NCBI GenBank assembly: GCA_033032865.1
Contig: JAWHQI010000201.1
Span: 3,721,501-3,785,500, forward strand
DNA: 64,000 nucleotides
From: Dactylorhiza incarnata
Lineage: Eukaryota; Streptophyta; Magnoliopsida; Asparagales; Orchidaceae
Direction: 5' to 3'
In this document: positions 25,044 through 35,725 of the stretch, piece after piece
Numbering within the stretch: the first letter of the stretch is position 1
How the letters are laid out: the number at the start of each line of letters is the position of its first letter
The notes under the pieces: model-generated
The model's input: the letters and a program-made list of their open reading frames with translations, nothing else
Databases searched by the model: none
Told to the model about the DNA's origin: nothing
Program-made: the position numbers and the translations under genes

Positions 25044-25621
25044 GGGAAACCTGCACCAGAAAATCAGACTAAGGAGAAAATAGTTGCAGTAAATCAGGTG
25101 GAGCTCCCAAATACTCAGGGGGAGCCTGATCCAGAAGTCCAAAGGAATCTGGATAAAGAGTTGGCTGATGTAGGCACAATAGTGGTTCATCGGGAGCATC
25201 AGGATGAATAGGAAAATCTGTTGGATGAAGTAGCTCAGATTGCTTAGGAAGCTGCCCAGGAGGCTGAAGTAAATGCACAATCTCAAGGGGAGCTTCCCAA
25301 AGACATTATTGTCGAAGAAGCAACAATGTCCCCTGAAGATGATGAGCCTCTGAAGATTGCTTCAAGAAAGGTTCTTCCAAAAGTATTTTCAAGGAAAAGA
25401 AGAACTCCTAAGACGGAACAATGAAGCTCAGGTATTCTGTAAATCTTTATACTTCCTGGAATCAAACAGTTGTGGAGATCTATATATTTCTTAACAATTG
25501 AATGAAATAGCTTGTGATTTCAGTCTGTCAATTTCTTTTGTCTATGTTGTCTTGAATGTATTTTTGTATGTTTAAGAAATGTGTAAAATCACTTTCAACA
25601 ATCTGTAAAATTTGTTAAGAT

Positions 25622-25635
25622 AAATAGGGGGAGAT
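25622..25635 (+). other. Polypurine tract of copia-like element
   Basis: AAATAGGGGGAGAT immediately precedes the 3' LTR start at 25636; it would prime plus-strand synthesis. Confidence 0.75.
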
Positions 25636-26217
25636 TGTTGGGAAAAACCCTTGATTTAACTTAACAAATTATCTAAAAGTGATTTTATCTCTTAGGTTTT
25701 ATTTAACCATTGTATAGTAAGGGTAATCTGGTCATTAGAAGTCTTTGGATGCCACACTCAATCTAGGGTGTCAAGACCGTATCAAGAGAAGCATAATTTG
25801 GGCAGAGTTAACATTTGCGCCGAATAGAAATTGACGCAACATTGAGTTAAGGTCGACGTTACTCTGACTAGAAGTCCAAGTAGTCCAACCCTTCTGTCGA
25901 AGTAATTCAAGTTGACGTTACATCAAAAGGATATCGACGCAGATTCCAAGGACCTGTCGAAGTATCTTGAGAAGTCGATGCTACTTCTACATCAACTTAG
26001 CGCAGAAGGAAGTATCTGTCGAAGCCATCTAAAGTCAACGCAACGTCGACTTCATTTCGCACAGATAATAAAGTTCATAGTCAAGCCTTCAACTCGACGG
26101 TTACGTTGATAAGGTTTCGACGCAACATCGACAAGCTGAGTTCAATCAGAGCAAGAATGAATTCAAAGCTGCTCTTACAAGAACTCGAAGGCGCATTGAT
26201 ATGAGAGAAGGAGAAGT
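25636..26217 (+). repeat. 3' LTR of copia-like element, piece 1
   Basis: Collinear with 19269-19852. It breaks at GAGAAGT, where Athila-A begins. GAAGT (26213-26217) is the left copy of the Athila-A target duplication. Contains the same TCGACG palindromes in decayed form. Confidence 0.92.
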
Positions 26218-27821
26218 TGATAACTCTATTTTTATCTTAGTTTTTAGTTAGTTTTTAATTTAATAATTAATCAATATTTGTCTTAATTATTAAAATATCT
26301 CCTTAATTTATTTATTTTTACTTTTCAGGTAAATCTGGGCTGTTGATAGCATTTTTGGGCTCAATGTTTTAACCAGAAGAAAATTTGGTGCTGTTTTGGA
26401 AAATTGTCAAGTACACGCCGCCTAGTCACGGGCGTGACCTAGGGGCGTGACCTCAACCACGGGCCGTGACCGATGAGAACACATGAACAAAAGTCCACGT
26501 CAGTTTAATATTACACACCCCATAGTCACGGGCGTGTCAAGGGGGCGTGGCCTTTGTCACGGGCCGTGACTCTCCTGCCGTGCTGGACATATGACATGTC
26601 GGATTATTATTACACGCCCCACTATCACGGGCGTGACAATGGGGCGTGTCTTCTTCTAAACTGCCAAATTAACTCCGGCTCAAGCCGTTTCCCGCCGTTC
26701 GCAGATCAAGCCAAGTCACGCCTAGGTCACGGGCGTGTCCTAGGGGCGTGACCAACAGATTTATGAAGTTTGGCAGTTTTTCTCCCAAACGTTCCCGGGT
26801 ATTCAAGACACCGTTGCCGCACATTACACTCCCTAGGTCACGGGCGTGACTTAGGGGCGTGTCTCCCCAACTTTTTCAACTATAAATTGTTGCCATGTCC
26901 AGATGCCATGGGGAGGATTTTGGGGCCATTTTCTGTTATTCTGCACTAATTTACTGTTTTTCTCATTTCAAGTTGTCACCTTTAATTTTGTTTCAAGTTG
27001 TAATTCTCTTTTCAGCAATTTCAATCTAAGTACTTTTCTATTACCAATCATGTCTCTCTCTTTTATCATATGTATTTCCTCCATCATGATGAGTAGCTAA
27101 ATTCCAATTAGCACTTGATCATGATGAACTTTGGAATAAAATAAACGTTGATTTGTTCTTATTAAAATTTGCAAGCTTCTTTTATTATTTTCGCTTCGAT
27201 TTATCTTTGAATTTAATTGCGTCGAATTCATATGTCGCAAATATGTTTTTCGATCTAAGATTCGTATGTTAGTGATCGAGAGATCCATGCAAACGAGGAG
27301 ATCACTCAAAGATAAAAAGAATTTCATGCACTCCTCGAGAGAGGGTGATATAATTCTTCTGGACTGGATTCAAATCCAGTAGAGGGGTTCATCGCCTAAA
27401 GCAAGCTTAGGGGTTTTGACTAGTTGAGGGGTCCTAATCGATCAACCTAAGGTTAGTTGATAGTTCTCTCAAGAGAGGTTCTATCATACTTTGGGAACCT
27501 CCACAGTCGAAGCATATAATTTAGAAGTTTGCAGTTTAATCATCTAAGAAGTTTATTTTAGTCCAAAGGGATTCTATATCAAGTGCTAGCTTCCTAATCA
27601 TCATTTTTCTCTTTAGCCCAAGTCGCCTTTTTACTTCACTTTTCAAACCAAAAATTTCCGTTAGATAAAATAACAGCTCTACTTTGTGAGTACAAGTACT
27701 CGACAGCCCCGAGTCTAATACGACACTTGATCCTATACTTTAAAACGATAGGTATACTTGCCTTATCGGTTTATTGTTGGAATTGCGCTTCAGCAAAATA
27801 ATGTAAAGAAAATATCCATCA
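26218..27821 (+). repeat. Athila-A 5' LTR (1604 bp)
   Basis: TGATAACTC...ATCCATCA. Order of parts: AT-rich start, hairpin array 26411-26865, TATAAATT at 26881, then R-U5 with 'gagagggtga', 'aagcaagcttaggggtttt' and 'tacgacacttgatcc' blocks that recur in the other Athila-type LTRs of this window. Confidence 0.95.
26411..26888 (+). promoter_or_regulatory. Five-unit hairpin array plus TATA box (5' LTR)
   Basis: Five units start near 26412, 26512, 26611, 26715 and 26823, about 99-108 bp apart. Each centres on GTCACGGGCGTGAC or a one- or two-base variant with pairing outer arms (CACGCC... and ...GGGGCGTG). TATAAATT is at 26881, about 20 bp after the last unit. The 3' LTR has the same five units at about 38713, 38812, 38911, 39015 and 39124. 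Confidence 0.85.
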
Positions 27822-27827
27822 AGTTTT

Positions 27828-27845
27828 TGGCGCCGTTGTCGGGGA
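27828..27845 (+). other. Primer binding site, tRNA-Asp type (Athila-A)
   Basis: TGGCGCCGTTGTCGGGGA, 6 bp after the LTR end. One base differs from the common Athila site complementary to tRNA-Asp. Confidence 0.92.
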
Positions 27846-27887
27846 CTATTTTATGTCGATATTTTGAAAGCAAAGTTCTGTTAATTT

Positions 27888-29318
27888 TGAAAGTGGAGGT
27901 TAGAACTTAAGTTACTCTAGAGGGGGTTAATAGAGTATTAAAAACTTTTCCTTAGTTTTTATAGCGGAATTAAAAGTCTTATATATATATGTAAGCAGTG
28001 TGAGATATATATAAGCAGAAAAACTGAATAAGTAAAAGCACACAGCACAGCACAGAGAAATAAACAATCACAGAGGACACAAGGAAATATAGTGGTTCCC
28101 CAATAAATCTGGGTAGTCCACTCTTCTACCACCCTTGTTAGGAGTCCACTAGGAGTGTTGATCAGGTGCCCTAGCACTAAGGTGATTTTGTTCAGGTGTC
28201 CACACACCACAGAGCTTTTGTTCAGGTGCTCAAAACCAACTAGATTTTTTGATCAGGTGTCTTGCCACCAGGGAGTTACACTTTTGAAGGGAGTATTAAC
28301 CCTGTACAAGAGAGGTGAGAAAGAGGTTATAGTGTTCTTCTTTGTCAAGATGCTAAGAGAAGACTCTAGTGGATTTGTTGTAAAGTTCCCCCTGTCTGAT
28401 TGAAGTATTTGACAGTTGGTGGAGAAGCTTTCTCTTGAAAACAGGAATCTTCTGTAGCAGATTGATCTGGAAGAAAAAGTTCTTCAGATTCTTTGTTGCT
28501 CTTTTAGATGACTTGAACTTTGCAGCAGATATCTGAGAGATTGATCTTTGAAGAAGATGTTCTCAGAGAAATGGTGATTGCTGCTTGTGAAAGAAGAATA
28601 CTGAGAATATTTGACTGAGTGTTCTTCTTTTTCTTTCTCTATCCTTGTTGTTGTATTCTCTCTGTATTCTGTAAGAATGTATTTAAATTCTGTCGAGATC
28701 ATGAGACAATAAAGTCTGTCTTTGATATATTCTCTTTTTTTGGAATAGAATAATCAGACTTTAATTCTTTCTTGGAATAACAACAAAGACCAAACTACTT
28801 TGGCTGGTCCTTTAATTCCTTAGCCGTGAAATACTCTTTTGCATTAATTGTCAACGGCTATCTTTGTCTTGGAATAAAGGAAAGAAAGGAATATATTCAA
28901 AGAATATAATATCCTTACTTAACTGACTTGAATACATCCAAATATATTGAATATATCTGTTAGAGTCGTCGATCTGTGTTCAGAGTACTGACAAATAACT
29001 GATATTTAAGAATTAAATAATCTGGAATCTGAATTTGTCGATTTGAGCTTCAATAAAGAATTTGTCGAGCTCTGGCTGGAATCTGTCGAGTGCTGGTTGG
29101 ACTCTGTCGAGCGCTGGCTGGAATTTTTTATGCGCTGGCAGCCATCTGTCGAGCGCCGATAGCCATTTGTCGAATGCTGGGAACTTAAATTTTTTCTTAA
29201 GTTCTAGCTAATCTAACAGCTTAAAGACTTGACCCTTAAACCATACAATGGGGTCAACTTGATCCTTAGTCAACATATAGTGATCCTAGCCCAAATCAGT
29301 AATAGGGTTGTTCCAACA
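27888..29318 (-). mobile_element. Copia-like solo LTR in Athila-A leader
   Basis: The plus strand starts TGAAAGTGGAGG and ends TTGTTCCAACA, flanked by AATTT (27883-27887 and 29319-29323). The sense 3' end resembles that of the LTR at 11342-12660, with the shared stretch ATATAGTGGTTCCCCAA and GGGTAGTCCACTCTTCTAC. In its U3, 29030-29180 holds about five 21-22-bp tandem units with TGTCGAGCGCTGG. It has no internal region. Confidence 0.88.
29030..29180 (-). repeat. 21-bp tandem motif TGTCGAGCGCTGG
   Basis: Units such as CTGTCGAGCGCTGGCTGGAAT recur about five times, several decayed. They occupy the U3 of the minus-strand solo LTR, the same position as the CG-rich arrays of the other LTR families. 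Confidence 0.75.
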
Positions 29319-29323
29319 AATTT

Positions 29324-29538
29324 TATCATTTTTTAATTCTATTTTATTGCTTAAAATTTTACTTTAAATTTTTATAATTAAATTTTCTTGCCAAAGAGTC
29401 GTGCTGGGTTCTTATCTGACAAGACTGCCTAGTACCTTGCGAGCCCGTCATTGGGTAGTCCTTGGGAAATCTGGGAAATTTTATTTTATAAATTTTTTAT
29501 TATAAAATTTTTATGCTTTCGCTTTTCCTTTTTGGTGT
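29324..29538 (+). other. Athila-A leader, right part
   Basis: AT-rich leader up to the gag start. It contains 'gccttgcgagcccgtcattgg'-type sequence but no open frame and no array. Confidence 0.6.
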
Positions 29539-31060
29539 ATGACCCGAAGGAATCCGTCAGATCTTCTTGAATTGGATCCGGAAATTGAGCAAACCATTCG
29601 GCGACGCTTAAGATTCCAACGACCAAATTCTCAAGATCCGATTGAGGAATCCCTAGGCGACACTTCCTTTCCGAATACTTTTTCTTCTTCTTCTTTTTCT
29701 TCTCCCTCCTCTTCTACTTCTTCTAATATGGGTGATCCAAATCCGGTTGCAGACGCGCAACGGACTATGTCCTATTATGCCTGGCCTAATCTGAAGGATA
29801 TCACTTCTAGTATTGTTCGACCTGCTATAGCGAACAATAATTTTCAATTGAAGCCGAACATCATTCAAATGGTACTACAATATGTACAATTTGATGGGCT
29901 TCAAGATGAGGATCCCAACGCGCATATTTTTAGTTTTCTAGAAATATGCTATACTTTCAAAATTAACGGGGTATCCGATGACGCAATAAGGCTTCGGCTT
30001 TTTCCATTCACCTTGCACAATAAAGCTAAGCAGTGGCTCAGTTCTCTTCCAAGAGGATCTATCACCACATGGGCTCAAATGACGGAACAATTTCTTACGA
30101 AATATTTTCCGCCCGCTAAATCAGCCCAATTGCGTAAGGATATCATTTCTTTATCCCAAGTTGAATTGAAAACGCTTTATGATACTTGGCAGCGGTTTAA
30201 GGAATATTTGCGCTGATGCCCTCATCATGCAATCCCCGATTGGTTGCAAATTCAGACATTCTATAACAGCCTAAATTTCCAAACGCATCAAATGATTGAC
30301 GCCGCCGCCGGTGGTACCTTAAATAACAAAACACCGGCAGGCGCGCAAGAGCTTTTAGAGAGTATGGCCATGAATATGTATAAATGGAGTACACCTCGGT
30401 CGCGCCCAAATAAACCAGCCGGGACATATGAAGTTAATACAGTTTCAAATTTATCTGTCCTGGTTGAGCTTTTAAATTGAAAAATAAAAGAGATGACTGC
30501 TTCCTCTTCTACACCTACCTGGGGATCCCCCTCCACCATTGTCGAACATGTGGATTACATGGGTAATCCGAATCGACCAACCTTTAATTCAGGAAACACT
30601 CATTATGGTAGCACATATCACCCGGTTTTATGAATCACCCCAATTTCTCTTGGAGCAATCCAGGGAATGCAGCACAACCACCCATACACAATTCCACCTG
30701 GCTTTCCTCCACCACTAGCTCCAAAAGCTCCCTCTATTGAGGAAGTGTTCACCAAATATGCAGCAACTAACGACGCAAATATCCGAAATCTTACCGGATC
30801 TGTTCGCAATTTGGAGAATCAAATTGGGCAAATTGCAAAGATGCTCTCCGATCGACAACAGAGAGCACTACCTGGCAATACGGAGCCCAACACAAAGGAG
30901 CAAGCAAAGACTATCACGTTATGGAACGGGAAGGAGGTAACTACTCCTGCAAAATTGGTTGAACCAGAGGTAACAATTTCTCCATCTCCCCCTCTTCCTC
31001 AAATTATAACGCAAAATAAAATTAAGGAATTTCAACCACCACTTACAAATCCGTCTAAAT
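29539..31060 (+). pseudogene. gag: Athila gag, decayed
   Basis: Starts MTRRNPSDLLELDPEIEQ at 29539. The retrotransposon-gag capsid region is clear (IIQMVLQYVQFDGLQDEDP, FPFTLHNKAKQWLSSLPRGS, MTEQFLTKYFPPAKSAQLRK). An in-frame TGA at 30214, at a position that is normally Arg, is explained by CGA-to-TGA. The frame continues to a second TGA at 30478 and a frameshift near 30630, then resumes with a Pro-rich stretch and a conserved segment (IRNLTGSVRNLENQIGQIAK) at about 30775-30840. Gag would form the virus-like particle and carry element RNA. The start is chosen because the first Met lies at the expected distance after the leader. Confident family call. Confidence 0.9.
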
Positions 31061-31707
31061 TAAAAAAAGATCGGATGTATGAGCATTACGGAAAATTTTT
31101 AGACATGCTTAAACAAATTCATATTAATCTACCGTTTTGCGAAGCCATCGCACAAATGTCGATGTATGCTAAATACCTCAAGGATCTTTTATCCAATAAA
31201 AAGAAACTTGAGGATATTTCTACCGTTCAATTGAACGCCGAGTGCTCGGCAGTTTTACTTAATAAATTGCCTAAGAAATTAACCGATCCGGGTAGTTTCT
31301 CAATTCCATGTTTATTTGGCGATTTCTTAGTAAAACATGCGTTGGCCGATCTAGGCGCCTCTATAAATTTGATGCCTTATTCTCTTTTCCAAAAATTGGG
31401 TTTAGGAGAGCCTAATCCTACGAGGATGAGCATCCAATTGGCGGATTGATCCATAAAATACCCAATGGGTATTATCGAGGATGTGCTTGTCAAGGTTGAT
31501 AAATTTATCTTTCCGGTAGATTTTGTCATCCTTGACATCGAAGAGGACACCGAGGTACCACTCATTCTCAATCGCCCTTTCCTTGCCACCTCGCGCGCCA
31601 TAATTGATGTTAGTAACGGTAAACTTCTCCTTAGAGTCGGAGATGAAGAAGTTACCTTTACTATCAATTCTTCTATGAAAAATACGCTCTCAAATGACGA
31701 CTCTTGA
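31061..31707 (+). pseudogene. pro: Athila protease region, decayed
   Basis: The frame continues from gag into an aspartic protease domain: IPCLFGDFLVKHALADLGASINLMP, with DLGAS as the active-site motif (near 31345), followed by VDKFIFPVDFVILDI and the flap/C-terminal element EVPLILNRPFLATSRAIIDV. A TGA at 31447 lies at a position usually Arg (CGA-to-TGA). Another stop at 31705 ends the frame. The protease would cut Gag-Pol in particles. It is inactive as written. Confidence 0.88.
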
Positions 31708-33648
31708 TTTTTCTTGGAGGCTTCACCTGATGAAGACTCCGTTTTATTTTCTGAATATATTTCACCGTCATCTTTTTATGATGAAGACTTTGAAAATCTC
31801 GATCTTATTTCTCATGAAATTATTGACACCTATTTTTGAAATTTTAGAATTAGGTAGTGATCGATTAAAAACTTCTTATGAAGAACCTCCCGTGCTAGAA
31901 TTGAAACAAATGCCTGATCATTTAGAATATTTATTTCTAGCGGAGGATTCTAAGCTTCCTGTAATTGTGTCGGCATTTCTGTCCGATGAAGAAATATTAA
32001 AATTATTAAATGTTTTAAAACTTCATCGCCACGCATTTGCGTGAAAAATTTCGGATTTAAAAGGGATTAATCCCTCCTTTTGTACGCATAAGATTTTATT
32101 AGAAGAAAATTCACGTAAATTTATTCAACCTCAACGCCGCCTAAATCCTAATATGAAGGAGGTGGTTAAGGTGGAGGTAATCAAATTATTAGATGCGGAC
32201 ATCATCTATCCGATTTCGGATAGCTCTTGGGTCAATCTGGTCCAAGTGGTGCCAAAGAAAGGAGGATTAACGGTAGTGCCAAACGATAAAAATGAATTAA
32301 TCACTACAAGAACCGTTACCGGATGGCGGGTTTGTATTGATTATCGCAAATTAAATGATGCGACCCGTAAGGATCATTTTCCTTTGCCGTTCATCGACCA
32401 AATCCTTGAACGACTATCCGGACACTCGTTTTATTGTTTTCTTGACGGTCTCTCGAGGTATTTCCAAATCCCAATTGCGCCCAAAGACCAAGAGAAAACA
32501 ACCTTCACTTGTCCGTTTGGCACCTTTGCCTATCGTAGGATGCCATTTGGGTTATGCAATGCGCCAGCTACATTGCAAAGGTGTATGCTAGCAATTTTTG
32601 ACGAACTAGTGGAGGATATTATGGAGGTTTTTATGGATGATTTCTCTGTTTTCAGAGACTCATTTGATTTATGTTTGACTGATCTTTCCCGCGTTCTCCA
32701 ACGATGTGAAGACACAAATTTAGTGTTAAATTGGGAGAAGTGCCATTTTATGGTACGGAAGGTTTAGTTTTAGACCATAAAATATCTAGTAAGGGTATAG
32801 AGGTGGATAAAGCTAAAATTGAAACAATAGAAAAATTGCCTCCCCCTTCAAATGTTAAGGCCGTACGTAGTTTTCTTGGGCATGTTGGTTTCTATCGCCG
32901 GTTTATAAAAGATTTTTCTAAAATAACTAAGCCCCTCACCCATTTATTAGAAAAAGATGCACCGTTTGTATTTGATGAAAATTGTTTGCATTCTTTTTCT
33001 ATTATTAAAGAAAAATTAATAAACGCGTCGATTATGATAGCTCCCAATTGGGATCTTCCTTTTGAAATCATGTGCGACGCTAGTAGTTTTGTCGTTGGTG
33101 CAGTCTTAGGACAACGCATAAATAAAAATTTTCATCCTATATATTATGCGAGTAAGACACTTACCGACGCACAAGAAAATTACACAACCCCCGAGAAAGA
33201 GCTCTTAGCAGTAATTTTTGTTTTTGATAAATTTCGTTCCTATCTTACTTTATCTAAAGTAATTGTTTTTACAGATCACTCGGCTTTACGTTATTTGCTA
33301 ACAAAAACTGATGCCAAACCAAGATTGATTAGGTGGATCTTACTCTTACAAGAATTTGATTTGGAGATCCGGGATAAAAGGGGAGCGGAAAATTTGGCGG
33401 CGGATCATCTTTCTAGGTTGGAGAATCCCAATTCGGAGGAGCTCATAGAGGAGGAAATTAATGATACTTTTCCCGAGGAACGCCTCCTCGTTATTCATAA
33501 GGTAATAGATCTCTCCACCCCTTGGTTCGCCGATTTCCCAAACTACCTTGTTGCGAGATTTCTCCCAAAAGATTTTTCCTATCAAGAAAAGAAGAAATTC
33601 TTTTCCGATTTGAAAAATTATTTTTGGGAGGATCCGTTCCTTTTTTGA
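31708..33648 (+). pseudogene. pol: Athila reverse transcriptase-RNase H, decayed
   Basis: A linker (LELKQMPDHLEYLFL, 31898-31945) precedes RT. A TGA near 32042 falls where Trp is usual. RT motifs follow: GWRVCIDYRKLNDAT, HFPLPFIDQILERLSG, FLDGLSRYFQIPI, YRRMPFGLCNAPATLQRCM and the catalytic FMDDFSVF near 32633. A one-base deletion around 32757 shifts the frame; it resumes with [18 protein letters not shown] and [19 protein letters not shown]. RNase H is visible as [29 protein letters not shown] and [11 protein letters not shown], ending in [12 protein letters not shown] stop at 33646 again fits CGA-to-TGA. Role: copying the RNA genome into DNA. Confidence 0.93.
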
Positions 33649-34807
33649 GTTTGTCCGGACCAAGTGGTGCGGAGGTGTGTATCTCATGAGGAGGGCGCTC
33701 AAATTCTAAAGAATTGCTACGAGGGACCCGCCGGTGGACATTATAAAGCAAATCGGACGGCGCGGAAGATTCTTGAAGTGGGCTTCTATTGGTCGGGCAT
33801 CTTCAAAGACGCTCACGCACATGTAAGTCGTTGTGAACAATGCCAACGCTCAGGTAATATCTCTCGCCTTGATGAAATGCCTTTAAAATATATTTTAGAA
33901 ATTGAGGTTTTTGATTTATGGGGGATCAATTTTGTAGGCCCGCTACCAGTTTCTTTTGGAAATCAATATATTTTGGTAGCGGTCGATTACGTGTCTAGGT
34001 GGGCGGAGGCGCAAGCCCTTCCCACCAATGATGCCCGAGTCGTGACCAAATTTATCAAAAAACTCTTTTCACGGTTTGGAGCACCGCGGGCAATAATTAG
34101 CGATATGGGAACTCATTTTTGTAACGCCCAATTCACTAAAGTTTTATCTAAATATGGCGTTACACATAGGATGGATACCCCCTATCACCCTCAAACAAGT
34201 GGCCAAGTAGAAGTGGTTAACCGTGAATTAAAACAAATTTTAGAAAAAAATGGTTTCCACCAATAGGAAGGATTGGACGCTCAAACTCGATGATGCTTTA
34301 TGGGCTTATCGTACCGCGTACAAGACCGCCATCGGTTGTACGCCGTATCGATTGGTCTATGGGAAAGCTTGTCATTTACCGGTCGAGCTTGAGCATCGCG
34401 CCATTTGGGCGCTTAAATTTCTAAATCTAGATAACAATATTTCTTTCGAGCTCCGCAAGTTCCAACTTAACGAGCTCGATGAGTGGCGCTCCTTTGCCTA
34501 CGAAAGTAATAAATTATACAAGGAGCGCACTAAATTTTATCATGATAAGAAACTTAGGAATCCAAAAACTTTTCGACGGGGAGACCAAGTTCTCCTCTAT
34601 AACTCGCGCTTACGTCTTTTTCCGGGAAAACTTAAGTCTCGTTGGTCCGGCCCCTTTATCGTCAAAGAGGTTTGGCCCTACGGGACCGTTTCAATAATGC
34701 ATCCTAAAAATGGTGAATTTAAAGTAAATGGACACCGGTTGAAATTATTTTTCACCGGCGATAATTTTCATGAGCACTGGGAGGAAATTCTCCTTCCAAA
34801 CACCTAG
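33649..34807 (+). pseudogene. int: Athila integrase, one frameshift
   Basis: HHCC zinc-binding region (GGHYKANRTARKILEVGFYW, then SRCEQCQRSG). The DDE core is complete: the first Asp in DLWGINFVGPLP, the second in AIISDMGTHF, the Glu in GQVEVVNREL. Just after this, a frameshift at a run of seven A residues (about 34241-34247) moves the rest to another frame: [42 protein letters not shown] and the C-terminal [23 protein letters not shown] domain, ending at 34807. Integrase joins the element DNA to the target. Without the frameshift it would be full length. Confidence 0.92.
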
Positions 34808-35180
34808 ATCTGTGCGCCACCATGGTCGAGCTCAACGACCATAACCAAAGCGCTCTTGAGAGGCAACCCATGTTTTTATATTCTTTCGTTTAAAATTTTT
34901 CTAAAATTTCTTTTATTTAAGTATTTTTACTCTTGTTTAAAAAACATATAAAAATGAGAAAAAAAACAAAACAACAAAATCAAAAAAAAATTTATTATTT
35001 TTATTATTCTATTTTGAGGTTTTTGCAGGTTTGGAGGAGATTTGCGAAATAATGGATGCTAACACATACATGAACTCCGCTCTCCAAGTCGGTATTTTAT
35101 GTTTTTATTTTTACTAACATGTTTTTATGTTTTGTTTTACAAAAAAAATAAAAATGAAAAAAAAATGAAAAAAAAATGCT
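34808..35180 (+). other. Spacer after pol, A/T-rich
   Basis: Non-coding, with A-rich runs (34970-34990, 35140-35175). No open frame. It leads into the internal hairpin array. Confidence 0.7.
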
Positions 35181-35642
35181 TACACTCCCCTGATGCACGG
35201 GCGTGACCTAAGGGTCACGAGCATGTCTAGGTGGCGTGGCCTGTCCAGAAGTTGGTTCGAATGATGGGCCCTTTTTGTGAATGAGGCAGGTCCGTCTCCC
35301 GCCCTAATCACGGGCGTGACACTTCCACTGTCACGGGCGTGGCCGTGTCGGAACTCTGCCGTCTCGGTTCGGCTATTTTTTTGAGTCAAGCCCGTGACCT
35401 GATGTTACACGGCCCAATAACACGGGCGTGACCGTTGGCGGATCCCGTTCCGCAAAGTAAGAGCCTCGGATTCCTTCCAGTTACACGCCCAGAGTCACGG
35501 GCGTGGCCCTGGGGCGTGTTTCTCTTTTTTGCCTCCCGACGGTCCCCCTCACGAGTTTGAACTTTTTTGTCATTATTAGTACATGCCCCCTAGTCACGGG
35601 CGTCACAGGGGGGCGTGGCTCCTATTTTTTTCCTATTTAAAG
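35181..35642 (+). promoter_or_regulatory. Internal hairpin array plus TATA-like box before ORF2
   Basis: Five units start near 35181, 35297, 35407, 35482 and 35580, each with a CACGGGCGTGAC-type core (variants CACGGGCGTGGC, CACGGGCGTCAC). Several have LTR-like outer arms such as TTACACGCCC and GGGGCGTG. TATTTAAAG follows at 35634-35642, about 85 bp ahead of the ORF2 ATG. Number of units, spacing and TATA position repeat the U3 layout of the LTRs, yet this lies 7 kb inside the element. It is a candidate internal promoter. Confidence 0.75.
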
Positions 35643-35725
35643 GTTTCTTCTTTCCTTTTCTTCTACACCACTTCTTTTTTTTTCTCTTGTCTATTTCTTT
35701 CTCCCCTTGAGCCAAAATTCTCACA

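Noticed and set aside
26411..26865. Evenly spaced palindromic units resembling a CRISPR array
   Set aside because: The units vary, the spacers are shared with the other LTR copy, and they lie inside a plant LTR next to a TATA box; there are no cas genes.
26411..26865. The hairpins as a cluster of MITEs
   Set aside because: Units are only about 40 bp, lack target duplications, and recur at the same places in both LTRs.
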